In this document: positions 47,251 to 54,495 of the stretch, piece after piece
Layout of the letters: each line of letters opens with the position of its first letter
How positions within the stretch are numbered: position 1 is the first letter of the stretch
From: an uncultured Paracoccaceae bacterium
GTDB lineage: Bacteria; Pseudomonadota; Alphaproteobacteria; Rhodobacterales; Rhodobacteraceae
DNA: 64,000 bases
Assembly (NCBI GenBank): GCA_943787785.1
Contig: CALSNT010000003.1
Span: 186,001 to 250,000, forward strand
Direction of reading: 5' to 3'
The notes under the pieces: model-generated
What the model saw: only the letters and a program-made list of their open reading frames with translations
Told to the model about the DNA's origin: nothing
Databases searched by the model: none
Translations under genes and position numbers: made by a program

Positions 47251-48047
47251 CAGGCGGAACCCCATGCGGCTGCTTTGGTAAACAGTCGGTCGAAGTTCGC
47301 TTCAGTCGCCGCAGCGAAGTCGGGCAGGGGCAGGCCGAAGGTCTCGGCGCCGACGGCTGCGGTGTGAGCAGTATAGGCGGGCTCGTTGCGTCGGCCCCGG
47401 TGCGGCGGCGGGGCGAGGTAGGGGCTGTCGGTTTCCAACAGGATGCGCTCCAGCGGGGCGGCGGCGAAAATGTCGCGCAAAGACTGCGACTTCGGGAAGG
47501 CGGCGATGCCGGACATCGACAGGTAGAACCCAAGATCGAGGGCAGCTTGCGCCAGTTCTGCGCTGGAGGAAAAGCAGTGCATGACGCAGGTGTAGGCTCC
47601 GGCGCGGTGTTCCTCGGTCAGGATGCGGGCCATATCGTCGTCGGCGCCACGGGCGTGGATGATCAGCGGGAGACCTGTGTGGCGTGCCGCCGCGATGTGA
47701 ATGCGCAAGGAGGTTTGCTGCGCTTCGGCGCTTTCTGACGTGTAGTGGTAATCGAGGCCAGACTCTCCGATCCCGACGAATTTCGGGTGGTCGGACAAGG
47801 CGATCAGCTGTTCCAGTTCGGCCATCGGTTCGTCGGCGACGGACATCGGGTGAGTTCCAGCGGCGTAAAAGACCGGCGCGTGAGCCTCTGCAATGGCGCG
47901 AACGGCGGGTTCATTTTTCAGCCGAGTGCAAATGGTGACCATGCGGTGCACGCCTGCGTCGGCAGCCCGCGCAAGGATGGCGTCGCGTTCACCGTCGAAG
48001 TCCGGAAAATCGAGGTGGCAATGGCTGTCGGTGATCTGTGCGGGCAC
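47250..48047 (-). CDS. tatD: TatD family metal-dependent hydrolase (3'-5' DNase type), 265 aa
   Basis: A cytoplasmic nuclease or DNA-repair hydrolase. Metal motifs are DSHCHLDFPDFDGE, the Glu of KFVGIGESGLDYHY, LPLIIHARGADDD, VMHCFSSS and LLETDSPYLAPPPHRG. The start is GTG, with AGGA about 10 nt upstream. The upstream neighbour is only a transposase remnant; in related genomes I recall tmk-holB here, so the operon has probably been cut. Confidence 0.94.
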   Translation of the reverse strand: MPAQITDSHCHLDFPDFDGERDAILARAADAGVHRMVTICTRLKNEPAVRAIAEAHAPVFYAAGTHPMSVADEPMAELEQLIALSDHPKFVGIGESGLDYHYTSESAEAQQTSLRIHIAAARHTGLPLIIHARGADDDMARILTEEHRAGAYTCVMHCFSSSAELAQAALDLGFYLSMSGIAAFPKSQSLRDIFAAAPLERILLETDSPYLAPPPHRGRRNEPAYTAHTAAVGAETFGLPLPDFAAATEANFDRLFTKAAAWGSA

Positions 48048-48209
48048 GGCCGGTTTGTCCTGAAGAAGTGACGTTCCGTATCCGGGAAGGGGGAGGGGGC
48101 GTCAAGGCTGTGGGCCGCACGATTGGCGTGTGGGCGATTGCATTGTCTGGATGCTAGTGGCTTGGAGCGGACATCCGTACTGTAAGCCACTTCGCCCAGC
48201 ACCAAGCCC

Positions 48210-48545
48210 TCATGGCGCCCGGCGCGCGCTTGTCTGGGTCTGGCGCTGAAGCGGTGGTTTTGAGCAGTAGATGGGCTTCAGGACAGATGTAATGATCGCT
48301 CCCGGCGTACCAAGCGAAGTCTGCGCGGGACAATGCACGGTCAATCGACCAGCCTTATCGAATGCGGGGACATGTTGTGCAATCTTACGATCGACCCGCC
48401 AGCCAAGCACGGGGCCGGTGCCGTATGCGGTGTCAGCGACAACATGTTCAGGGTGCAGATCGAACTTGGCTTGGACAGGCTTCAGCATGGTATTCGTCGA
48501 CCAAACGTCAGCTTGCTGGATTGAGTGGGTTGCTTCGACACCCAT
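48210..48545 (-). pseudogene. IS1182/IS5-like transposase remnant
   Basis: ADVWSTNTMLKPVQAKFDLH followed by VVADTAYGTGPVLGWRVDR and APHVPAFDK-like residues (IAQHVPAFDKAGR) is the middle of a DDE transposase of the IS1182 group. Both the N-terminal and C-terminal parts are missing and the end runs into unrelated sequence. It lies between tatD and the second IS3 element. Nothing else is visible in 48048-48209. Confidence 0.7.
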
Positions 48546-48649
48546 TGCCCGGAAGTGGTTTGCTTAGAAGCCCAGTGTGCGTCGTCAGAGTTTTTGGAAC
48601 CAAGAACGGCCTAAACTAAGAGAGAGTCTGGCTCATCTGATTTCTGTGA

Positions 48650-49630
48650 TTATGCGGCGCGTTGTCTGTGATGCAAGCGCCGCGTTTCGAGCGTCTTTCG
48701 TTTGATCCTTTCTCTTTGTTTTAGAATGGCTTTGTCACGGCCGAAGTAGACGTCGGATGGCGTGACGTTGTTGAGGCTCTCGTGGTACCGCTGATGATTG
48801 TAGTGTTCGACGAAGGCTTCGATCTGGGCTTCGAGATCGCCCGGCAAGAAGTAGTTTTCGAGCAAGATGCGGTTCTTCAGGGTTTGATGCCATCGCTCGA
48901 TCTTGCCCTGAGTCTGCGGATGATACGGCGCACCGCGAGAATGCTTCATGCCTTTGTCCTGCAGCCATTCAGCAAGGTCGCCTGAGACGTAGCTGGAGCC
49001 ATTATCGCTGAGCAGGCGTGGCTTGTGAACGACGTGGACCTGATCACAGCCGGATGCCTGCAGGGCCAGATCGAGCGTATCTGTCACATCCTCAGCCCGC
49101 ATGTTCGTGCACAACTTCCACGAGATGATGTACCGGCTGTAATCGTCGAGGATCGTGCTGAGATAAAACCAACCCCAGCCGAGAACTTTGAGGTAGGTGA
49201 AGTCGGTTTGCCAAAGCTGATTGATGGCGGTGGTCTTGTCGGTGAACTCGCTCGCTGCCTTGATAACAATGAAGGCGGGGCTGGTGATCAGATCGTGGGC
49301 TTTCAGCACTCGGTAGACCGAAGATTCTGAGACAAAGTAGCGGTTCCGATCCGTGAAGGTCACCGCCAGTTCGCGCGGCGACAGCTCCGTTTCCTTCAAC
49401 GCCAGCTTGACGACCTTGCGGCGCACCGTGTCAGGAATGCGGTTCCAGACGTTTTTTGGCTTGGGGGATTGATCCTGCAGCCCAGCCTCGCCACGCTGCA
49501 GATACCGATCATACCAACGGTAAAATGTGGTGCGGGGCAGGCCCATTTTTGCCAACGTCTGACGTGCTGACAGGTGCGATCCCTCGACCAGCCGGATGAT
49601 CTCCAGCTTCTCGGATGGGTGATACCTCAT
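48650..49630 (-). CDS. IS3-family transposase OrfB, 326 aa
   Basis: The N-terminal helix-turn-helix is LSARQTLAKMGLPRTTFYRW. The integrase core has QLWQTDFTYLKVLGWGWFYL (first Asp), PRLLSDNGSSYVSGDLAEWL (second Asp) and HPQTQGKIERWHQTLKNRIL (Glu). It is intact. The ATG overlaps the end of orfA. Confidence 0.93.
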   Translation of the reverse strand: MRYHPSEKLEIIRLVEGSHLSARQTLAKMGLPRTTFYRWYDRYLQRGEAGLQDQSPKPKNVWNRIPDTVRRKVVKLALKETELSPRELAVTFTDRNRYFVSESSVYRVLKAHDLITSPAFIVIKAASEFTDKTTAINQLWQTDFTYLKVLGWGWFYLSTILDDYSRYIISWKLCTNMRAEDVTDTLDLALQASGCDQVHVVHKPRLLSDNGSSYVSGDLAEWLQDKGMKHSRGAPYHPQTQGKIERWHQTLKNRILLENYFLPGDLEAQIEAFVEHYNHQRYHESLNNVTPSDVYFGRDKAILKQRERIKRKTLETRRLHHRQRAA

Positions 49631-49989
49631 TCTTGGTCGCCCCCATCCCCTGTCATGCTTTTTTTGAGCAAACGGAGGTCAAGCGTCTGCTCCGCAACGA
49701 CCTCCTTCAGGTCCCGAGCTTCGCGCCGCAGATCCTTGACCTCGTCGGTCGTCGCAGCACGCGCTGTATCGCCCGCCAGGCGTCTCTTCCCGGCCTCCAT
49801 GAAGTCCTTCGACCATTTGTAATAGATGCCCTGTGAGATGCCCTCACGGCGACACAGCTCGGCAATACTGTCCTCGCCGCGCAGGCCGTCCAGTACGATG
49901 CGGATCTTCTCTTCCGATGAATATTGCCTGCGGGTCGCCCGCTTGATGTCTTTGACGATCTTCTCGCCGGCGCTCTTCGTTGTCTGTCT
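49627..49989 (-). CDS. IS3-family transposase OrfA, 120 aa
   Basis: Helix-turn-helix protein: RQYSSEEKIRIVLDGLRGED and IAELCRREGISQGIYYKWSK, then a coiled-coil-like tail (DEVKDLRREARDLKEVVAEQ). The start MRQTTKSAG is chosen over the longer frame because it matches the family, with GGAG upstream. It is translated with OrfB by 4-bp overlap. Confidence 0.9.
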   Translation of the reverse strand, partial: RQTTKSAGEKIVKDIKRATRRQYSSEEKIRIVLDGLRGEDSIAELCRREGISQGIYYKWSKDFMEAGKRRLAGDTARAATTDEVKDLRREARDLKEVVAEQTLDLRLLKKSMTGDGGDQE

Positions 49990-50271
49990 CATGCCCCACT
50001 CCTCAGTGGTTACGATGCGCCAACAACTCTCTCTTATCAAATCGCCCTATTTGGACCCATAAGCGCTGACGTCAGACACACCTAGCTCAGCATTTCAATG
50101 CGGCAGAGTTCGCGCTCGATTATCACAACCGGTTCAAGGGCCACACACCACTTTTGCGTCAACAAAGAAGTATAACATCTCTACTTTATCTATGTTGTAC
50201 ATCTTGGCTTAGCGTTTTCGTTATGACGCGCATTTCACATACTAAGTGAGTAATGTGGGGGAGAATCCCTA

Positions 50272-52047
50272 TCACACCGCCACTCGCTCACCCGACCTAG
50301 TGAGCGGCGGTCCCGACGCATGCTGTGATGTAAGATCCTGGATCGCGTCATGGGTGCTGAGATAAATATTACCCTTACCCAGCTTTGCCGAGAATGAGAC
50401 CCGTTCTAATCGATCCATGACCGGTCCTTTCACTTCAGACAGGTGCAGCGCCACACCGGCGTCCCGCAGCCTTACCACCAGTGTCTCCAACGTATCGAGA
50501 GCGCTGGCATCGATGAAGTTGACGGCATTCATGATCAGCACAAGTTGTTTGATTTCCGGATGATCCGCGACGCGCGCCAACAACTCATCTTCGAGATAGG
50601 CCGTATTGGCGAAATAGAGGCTTTCATCGACCCGCATGGCCAGCACGTCGGGATGGGTCTGAACCTCATGCCGCAGGACGTTGCGGAAATGCTCGGTACT
50701 GCCGACGCGTCCAACTTCGGCCATATGCGGTCGGCTGGTTCGCCACAGGTACAGCGCGATCGACAGGCCCGCTCCGGCAACGATCCCGAATTCCACGCCC
50801 AGCGTTAGAACTGCCAGGAATGTTGCCGCAAGCGATGCGGCATCGGCCTTGTTGTAAACCCAAGCCTCGCGGAAGGTTTTCAGATCGATCAGATTGGCAA
50901 CGGCTACGACGATGATGGCTGCCAGCGTGGCTTTGGGCAGGAAGTAGAGCAGCGGTGTGAAAAGCAGGACTGTCAGCGCGATCAGGACAGCCGTGATGAT
51001 CGAGGCGAGCGGCGTGACCGCCCCGGCGGCGAAATTGACCAGCGACCGGCTGAAGCCACCGGTGACCGGATAACCGCCAGTCAGCGACGCGCCGATATTG
51101 GCGGCGCCAAGCGCGATCAGTTCCTGATTGGCATCGATTTTCTGGCGGCGCTTGCTGGCCAGCGATTTGGCCACCGACACACTTTCCAGAAAGCCGACGA
51201 GCGAGATCAGCAGTGCCGCCGGCAGCAGTTGCTGGATAAGCGCAAGGTCGAACCCCGGCAGCGTGAGGGGCGGCAGACCGGCAGGGATGTCGGCAACGAT
51301 GCTGACACCTGCCGATTGGTTCAATCCCAGAAACCACACGGACAGCGTGGTTAGCAACACTGCCACCAGGGGGCCGGATTTCGCCAGGCCGTCGGCGATG
51401 GCCGGATTGAGCCCCACGCCCTTCAGCCATGGTGCGAGCCGTCCTTTGAACAGCAGCAGAATTACAAGCGACACGGCTGCAATCGCGAAAGTTGCTGGAT
51501 TCAGCTGGCTAATGTGGGTCACGGCGTGGCCGATGGTTTCGGTAATCAGATGGCTGCGCGGGATGTCGAACCCCAACAGGTGTTTCAGCTGCGAAAACCC
51601 GATCACCAGTGCGGCGGCGCTGGAAAACCCGGAAATTACTGGATGGCTCAGGAAATTTACCAGGAACCCAAGCCGCGCCATCCCCATTCCAAGCAGGATC
51701 GCCCCGCTGAGGAACGCCAGCAGGATCGCCCCGCCCAGATACCCGGCGCTGCCGCTCTCGGCGATTTGGCCCAATGTCGTGGCCACCATCAGCGAAACGA
51801 TGGCCACTGGCCCGACGGCCAGCGCGCGGCTGCTGCCGAGCAGACCATAGAACACCAGCGGCACGATGCTGGCATAGAGCCCTACCTCGGGCGGCAAACC
51901 GGCCAGCAGGGCATAGGCCATGCCTTGCGGCACCAGCATGATCGCGACGATCAGACCAGCAATGCCGTCATTCGTCAGCGCCTGCCGGTCATAACCGGGA
52001 AGCCAATCAAGGATCGGCAAATAGGTTTTAAGCCGCGCACGTGTCAT
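50272..52047 (-). CDS. SulP family inorganic anion permease with STAS domain, 591 aa
   Basis: An inner-membrane transporter for sulfate, bicarbonate or related anions. It opens LPILDWLPGYDRQALTNDGI and GLIVAIMLVPQGMAYALLAG, the SulP signature, with about 11-12 helices, then a C-terminal STAS domain from about residue 445 (HPDVLAMRVDESLYFANTAY and VLIMNAVNFIDASALDTLE). Its place downstream of a rhodanese and a sulfur-responsive repressor favours sulfate/sulfite or thiosulfate handling. Confidence 0.94.
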   Translation of the reverse strand: MTRARLKTYLPILDWLPGYDRQALTNDGIAGLIVAIMLVPQGMAYALLAGLPPEVGLYASIVPLVFYGLLGSSRALAVGPVAIVSLMVATTLGQIAESGSAGYLGGAILLAFLSGAILLGMGMARLGFLVNFLSHPVISGFSSAAALVIGFSQLKHLLGFDIPRSHLITETIGHAVTHISQLNPATFAIAAVSLVILLLFKGRLAPWLKGVGLNPAIADGLAKSGPLVAVLLTTLSVWFLGLNQSAGVSIVADIPAGLPPLTLPGFDLALIQQLLPAALLISLVGFLESVSVAKSLASKRRQKIDANQELIALGAANIGASLTGGYPVTGGFSRSLVNFAAGAVTPLASIITAVLIALTVLLFTPLLYFLPKATLAAIIVVAVANLIDLKTFREAWVYNKADAASLAATFLAVLTLGVEFGIVAGAGLSIALYLWRTSRPHMAEVGRVGSTEHFRNVLRHEVQTHPDVLAMRVDESLYFANTAYLEDELLARVADHPEIKQLVLIMNAVNFIDASALDTLETLVVRLRDAGVALHLSEVKGPVMDRLERVSFSAKLGKGNIYLSTHDAIQDLTSQHASGPPLTRSGERVAV

Positions 52048-52069
52048 AGGAATGGTCCTTTTCTGCCCA

Positions 52070-52621
52070 CTAAGCCGATGGCGCTAGGGTCTGTTGGCCC
52101 GAGATTACCCGGTTCCAAGGCATGTGTTTGAGCAGCAGTGCCATGGTGCAGTTTCCGGTAATCCCGGCCTGGGTCAGCCCGGCGCCGACAAATGCGCTGA
52201 GTGCGACGAACCAAGGGTTCACCAGGACGGCCAGCACGACACCCAGCAGGATCAGGATGCCTGCGGTGATCTGGACCTGTCGCATGATGCTGATCGGCGC
52301 CTTGGCGTTTTCGTTCACCTGTAAACCTGCCTTGCGCCAGCCCTGGATGCCGCCGTCAAGTTGATAGACTTCGCGGAATCCGGTACAGAGAATTTGCGTT
52401 GCCGCGGCCTCGGTCCGCCCGCCGCTGCGGCAGTGGAACACGGCGATTTTGTCGTGCTCCTGGGGGAAATCCTCAGGGTTGAAGCCGGACAGAGGCACCA
52501 GGTGCGCCTCGGGCACGTGTTCCTTGATGTATTCATCGGGTTCTCGCACGTCGATCAGGACGGCCTTGCCCTGCTCCATCCAGTCGTGGGTAGTTTTGGC
52601 GTCGATTTTTCTCAGGGTCAT
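52070..52621 (-). CDS. Rhodanese domain fused to DUF2892 membrane domain, 183 aa
   Basis: A sulfurtransferase anchored in the inner membrane. The rhodanese fold is AVLIDVREPDEYIKEHVPEA and the active-site loop is AVFHCRSGGRTEAA with Cys about residue 66. The C-terminal DUF2892 part has two helices (ITAGILILLGVVLAVLV and FVALSAFVGAGLTQAGITG). It overlaps the repressor gene by 4 bp and precedes sulP by 22 bp. Probably moves sulfane sulfur from persulfides. Confidence 0.94.
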   Translation of the reverse strand: MTLRKIDAKTTHDWMEQGKAVLIDVREPDEYIKEHVPEAHLVPLSGFNPEDFPQEHDKIAVFHCRSGGRTEAAATQILCTGFREVYQLDGGIQGWRKAGLQVNENAKAPISIMRQVQITAGILILLGVVLAVLVNPWFVALSAFVGAGLTQAGITGNCTMALLLKHMPWNRVISGQQTLAPSA

Positions 52622-52941
52622 TGTTTGGTTTCCTCGGATTCTGCGGCTTCGCCGCAATAGGTTGCATAAAGAAAGTCGAGCAGGTCGCCGATGTCGGCCC
52701 GGACGATGCGATAGAACATTGTCTGTCCCTCGCGCCGTGCCTTCACGATCCGCTCGCGCCGCAAAACAGCCAGCTGCTGTGATACGGCCGTGTCGCGGGC
52801 GTCGATGGCCTCGGCCAACTCGCCCACGGACTTTTCGCCTTCGCTAAGTAAGCAAAGGATCATCAATCGGCTGCGGTTCGACAGCAGCGTCATGATTTCG
52901 CAGACTTGGTCTGCAGCGATATTCATTTCTTTTATCTTCAT
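52618..52941 (-). CDS. ArsR-family persulfide-responsive repressor (BigR/SqrR-like), 107 aa
   Basis: A winged-helix repressor: LLSNRSRLMILCLLSEGEKS and SVGELAEAIDARDTAVSQQL (recognition helix), ending FLYATYCGEA. Cys30 and Cys96 are 66 residues apart, the same spacing as the pair that forms a tetrasulfide in SqrR/BigR, and no ArsR metal-site motif is seen. It heads the rhodanese-sulP operon and is divergent from the dioxygenase gene, as in bigR systems. Likely releases DNA when persulfide rises. Confidence 0.9.
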   Translation of the reverse strand: MKIKEMNIAADQVCEIMTLLSNRSRLMILCLLSEGEKSVGELAEAIDARDTAVSQQLAVLRRERIVKARREGQTMFYRIVRADIGDLLDFLYATYCGEAAESEETKQ

Positions 52942-52949
52942 ACTTGCGC

Positions 52950-52971
52950 AGATAGGAAGTAACTACTATCT
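52950..52971. promoter_or_regulatory. Candidate operator of the sulfur repressor
   Basis: The inverted repeat AGATAG-N10-CTATCT lies in the AT-rich gap between the divergent repressor and dioxygenase genes, 9 bp from the repressor start. It is the only clear dyad in the gap. The spacing suits a dimeric ArsR-type repressor. Confidence 0.6.
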
Positions 52972-53091
52972 CGTCAAGTGTAAGGCAGCAGGTTTCTGCT
53001 TAACGCGGCCAATTGGGACCCCCTTTGAGGCCGATCAATGAAGCCGAAACATGGGCCGCTAAACTGGAATGAAAGAACCAAGGAGACTGAG

Positions 53092-53955
53092 ATGACACCC
53101 GAAGTGAAAGCCTTTTTTGACGAAGCCACGAACACAGTGTCGTACGTCGTCAAAGACCCGGGCAGCAAAAGCTGCGCCGTCATCGATTCGGTGCTGGATT
53201 ATGATCCAAAGTCGGGTCGCACCAACACGGAATCTGCCGATGCTATCGTTGCATATGTGCAGGAAAACGACCTTTCGGTCGAATGGCTGCTGGAAACTCA
53301 CGCCCATGCCGATCACCTGAGCGCAGCGCCTTATATAAAGGAAAAGCTCGGCGGGACGACCGCGGTGGGTTCCCATATCAAGGACGTCCAAGACGTCTTT
53401 GCCAAGCTCTTCAACGTCGAAAAGGGCTTCCAGACCGACGGTAGCCAGTTTGAGCACCTGATTGAGGACAGCGAAGAATTTCACGTCGGTGGCCTGACCT
53501 TTCAGGCGATGCACACGCCGGGCCACACCCCGGCCTGCATGACCTATATCGCCGGAGATACTGCCTTTGTCGGCGACACGCTGTTCATGCCCGACTATGG
53601 CACCGCCAGGGCGGACTTTCCGGGTGGCGATGCGCGGGTGATGTACCGCTCTATCCAGAAGATCCTCGCGCTGCCGGATGAGACCAAGCTGTACATGTGC
53701 CACGACTACAAGGCGCCGGGCCGCGATGAATACAAATGGGAAACTACCGTTGCTGAGCAAAAGGCCAACAACGTTCACGTTGGGGCCGACGCATCCGAGG
53801 ATGACTTCGTCGCGATGCGCGAAGCCCGCGATGCAACGTTGGAGATGCCCACGCTGATCCTACCGTCGGTGCAGGTCAACATCCGGGCGGGCGAAATGCC
53901 GCCAGCCGAGGACAACGGCGTGAGCTATCTGAAAGTCCCGATCAACCAACTCTGA
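53092..53955 (+). CDS. Persulfide dioxygenase-like metallo-beta-lactamase protein (BLH type), 287 aa
   Basis: Probably oxidises glutathione persulfide to sulfite. The metal motif is LLETHAHADHLSAAPYIKEK, with later ligands in AMHTPGHTPACMTYIAGD and VGDTLFMPDYGTARADFPGG, the ETHE1/PDO/BLH pattern. AAGGAG precedes the ATG at 53092. It is transcribed divergently from the repressor. With the membrane rhodanese and the anion permease it forms a sulfide-detoxification set, although no sulfide:quinone reductase is visible here. Confidence 0.9.
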   Translation: MTPEVKAFFDEATNTVSYVVKDPGSKSCAVIDSVLDYDPKSGRTNTESADAIVAYVQENDLSVEWLLETHAHADHLSAAPYIKEKLGGTTAVGSHIKDVQDVFAKLFNVEKGFQTDGSQFEHLIEDSEEFHVGGLTFQAMHTPGHTPACMTYIAGDTAFVGDTLFMPDYGTARADFPGGDARVMYRSIQKILALPDETKLYMCHDYKAPGRDEYKWETTVAEQKANNVHVGADASEDDFVAMREARDATLEMPTLILPSVQVNIRAGEMPPAEDNGVSYLKVPINQL

Positions 53956-54007
53956 CCATTCTGGCCGCGAGCGATCTGCTCGCGGCCATATTCGCCGAGG
54001 CAAACCG

Positions 54008-54475
54008 ATGAATATTATTACGACACATACCGATCACACCACAGCCGTAGACACCGCCGGCGGAACCGAGGCGCTGGTTCTGAACTGCATGGACCATCGG
54101 CTTGTCGGCGCGGTTTCGGATTATCTTGAAGGCCGGGGTCTGCGCGGTAGGTATGACCAAATCACACTCGCCGGTGGTGCGATCGGCGTGATGTCCGATC
54201 AGACCTCGGACTGGGCGAAGACCTTCTGGCAGCATGTCGCGCTAGCCCGCAAACTGCATGGCATCCGCAAGATAATCGTCATCGACCATCGCGATTGTGG
54301 TGCCTGCAAGTTATTCGTCCGCAGTGATTGTGCTGAAGACCGCGACCGAGAACTGGCAACCCATATGAAATGGATGGAAGCGCTGGCCGACGAGGTCAAA
54401 ACGCGAGAACCGGGTTTAGAGGTCGAGATGCTGCTGATGGACCTCGACGGGAGTGTCGAACAGCTCGACGTCTGA
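54008..54475 (+). CDS. Carbonic-anhydrase-like (beta-class) protein, 155 aa
   Basis: It has the zinc-site pieces of the beta-CA fold: ALVLNCMDHRL (Cys-x-Asp-x-Arg dyad) and IVIDHRDCGACKLF (His-x2-Cys). It is shorter than classical beta-CAs and belongs to a divergent subgroup, so hydration activity is likely but unproven. It follows the dioxygenase by 52 bp on the same strand and may supply or consume bicarbonate for the nearby SulP carrier. Confidence 0.8.
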   Translation: MNIITTHTDHTTAVDTAGGTEALVLNCMDHRLVGAVSDYLEGRGLRGRYDQITLAGGAIGVMSDQTSDWAKTFWQHVALARKLHGIRKIIVIDHRDCGACKLFVRSDCAEDRDRELATHMKWMEALADEVKTREPGLEVEMLLMDLDGSVEQLDV

Positions 54476-54495
54476 TCCGCTGCAGTTTGTCTTGT

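Larger units (their letters stand above)
48617..50036 (-). mobile_element. IS3-family insertion sequence, second type (about 1420 bp)
   Basis: The ends share TAAGAGAGAGT (left) and, in reverse complement, TAAGAGAGAGT (right) as an 11-bp inverted repeat. It contains orfA and orfB overlapping by 4 bp. There is no clear target duplication. It is unrelated in sequence to the IS3 element at 26949. Confidence 0.8.

Noticed and set aside
50037-50271. Possible coding remnant right of the second IS3 element (plus-strand FNAAEFALDYHNRFKG)
   Set aside because: Short, without start or stop context, and I could not match it to any family.
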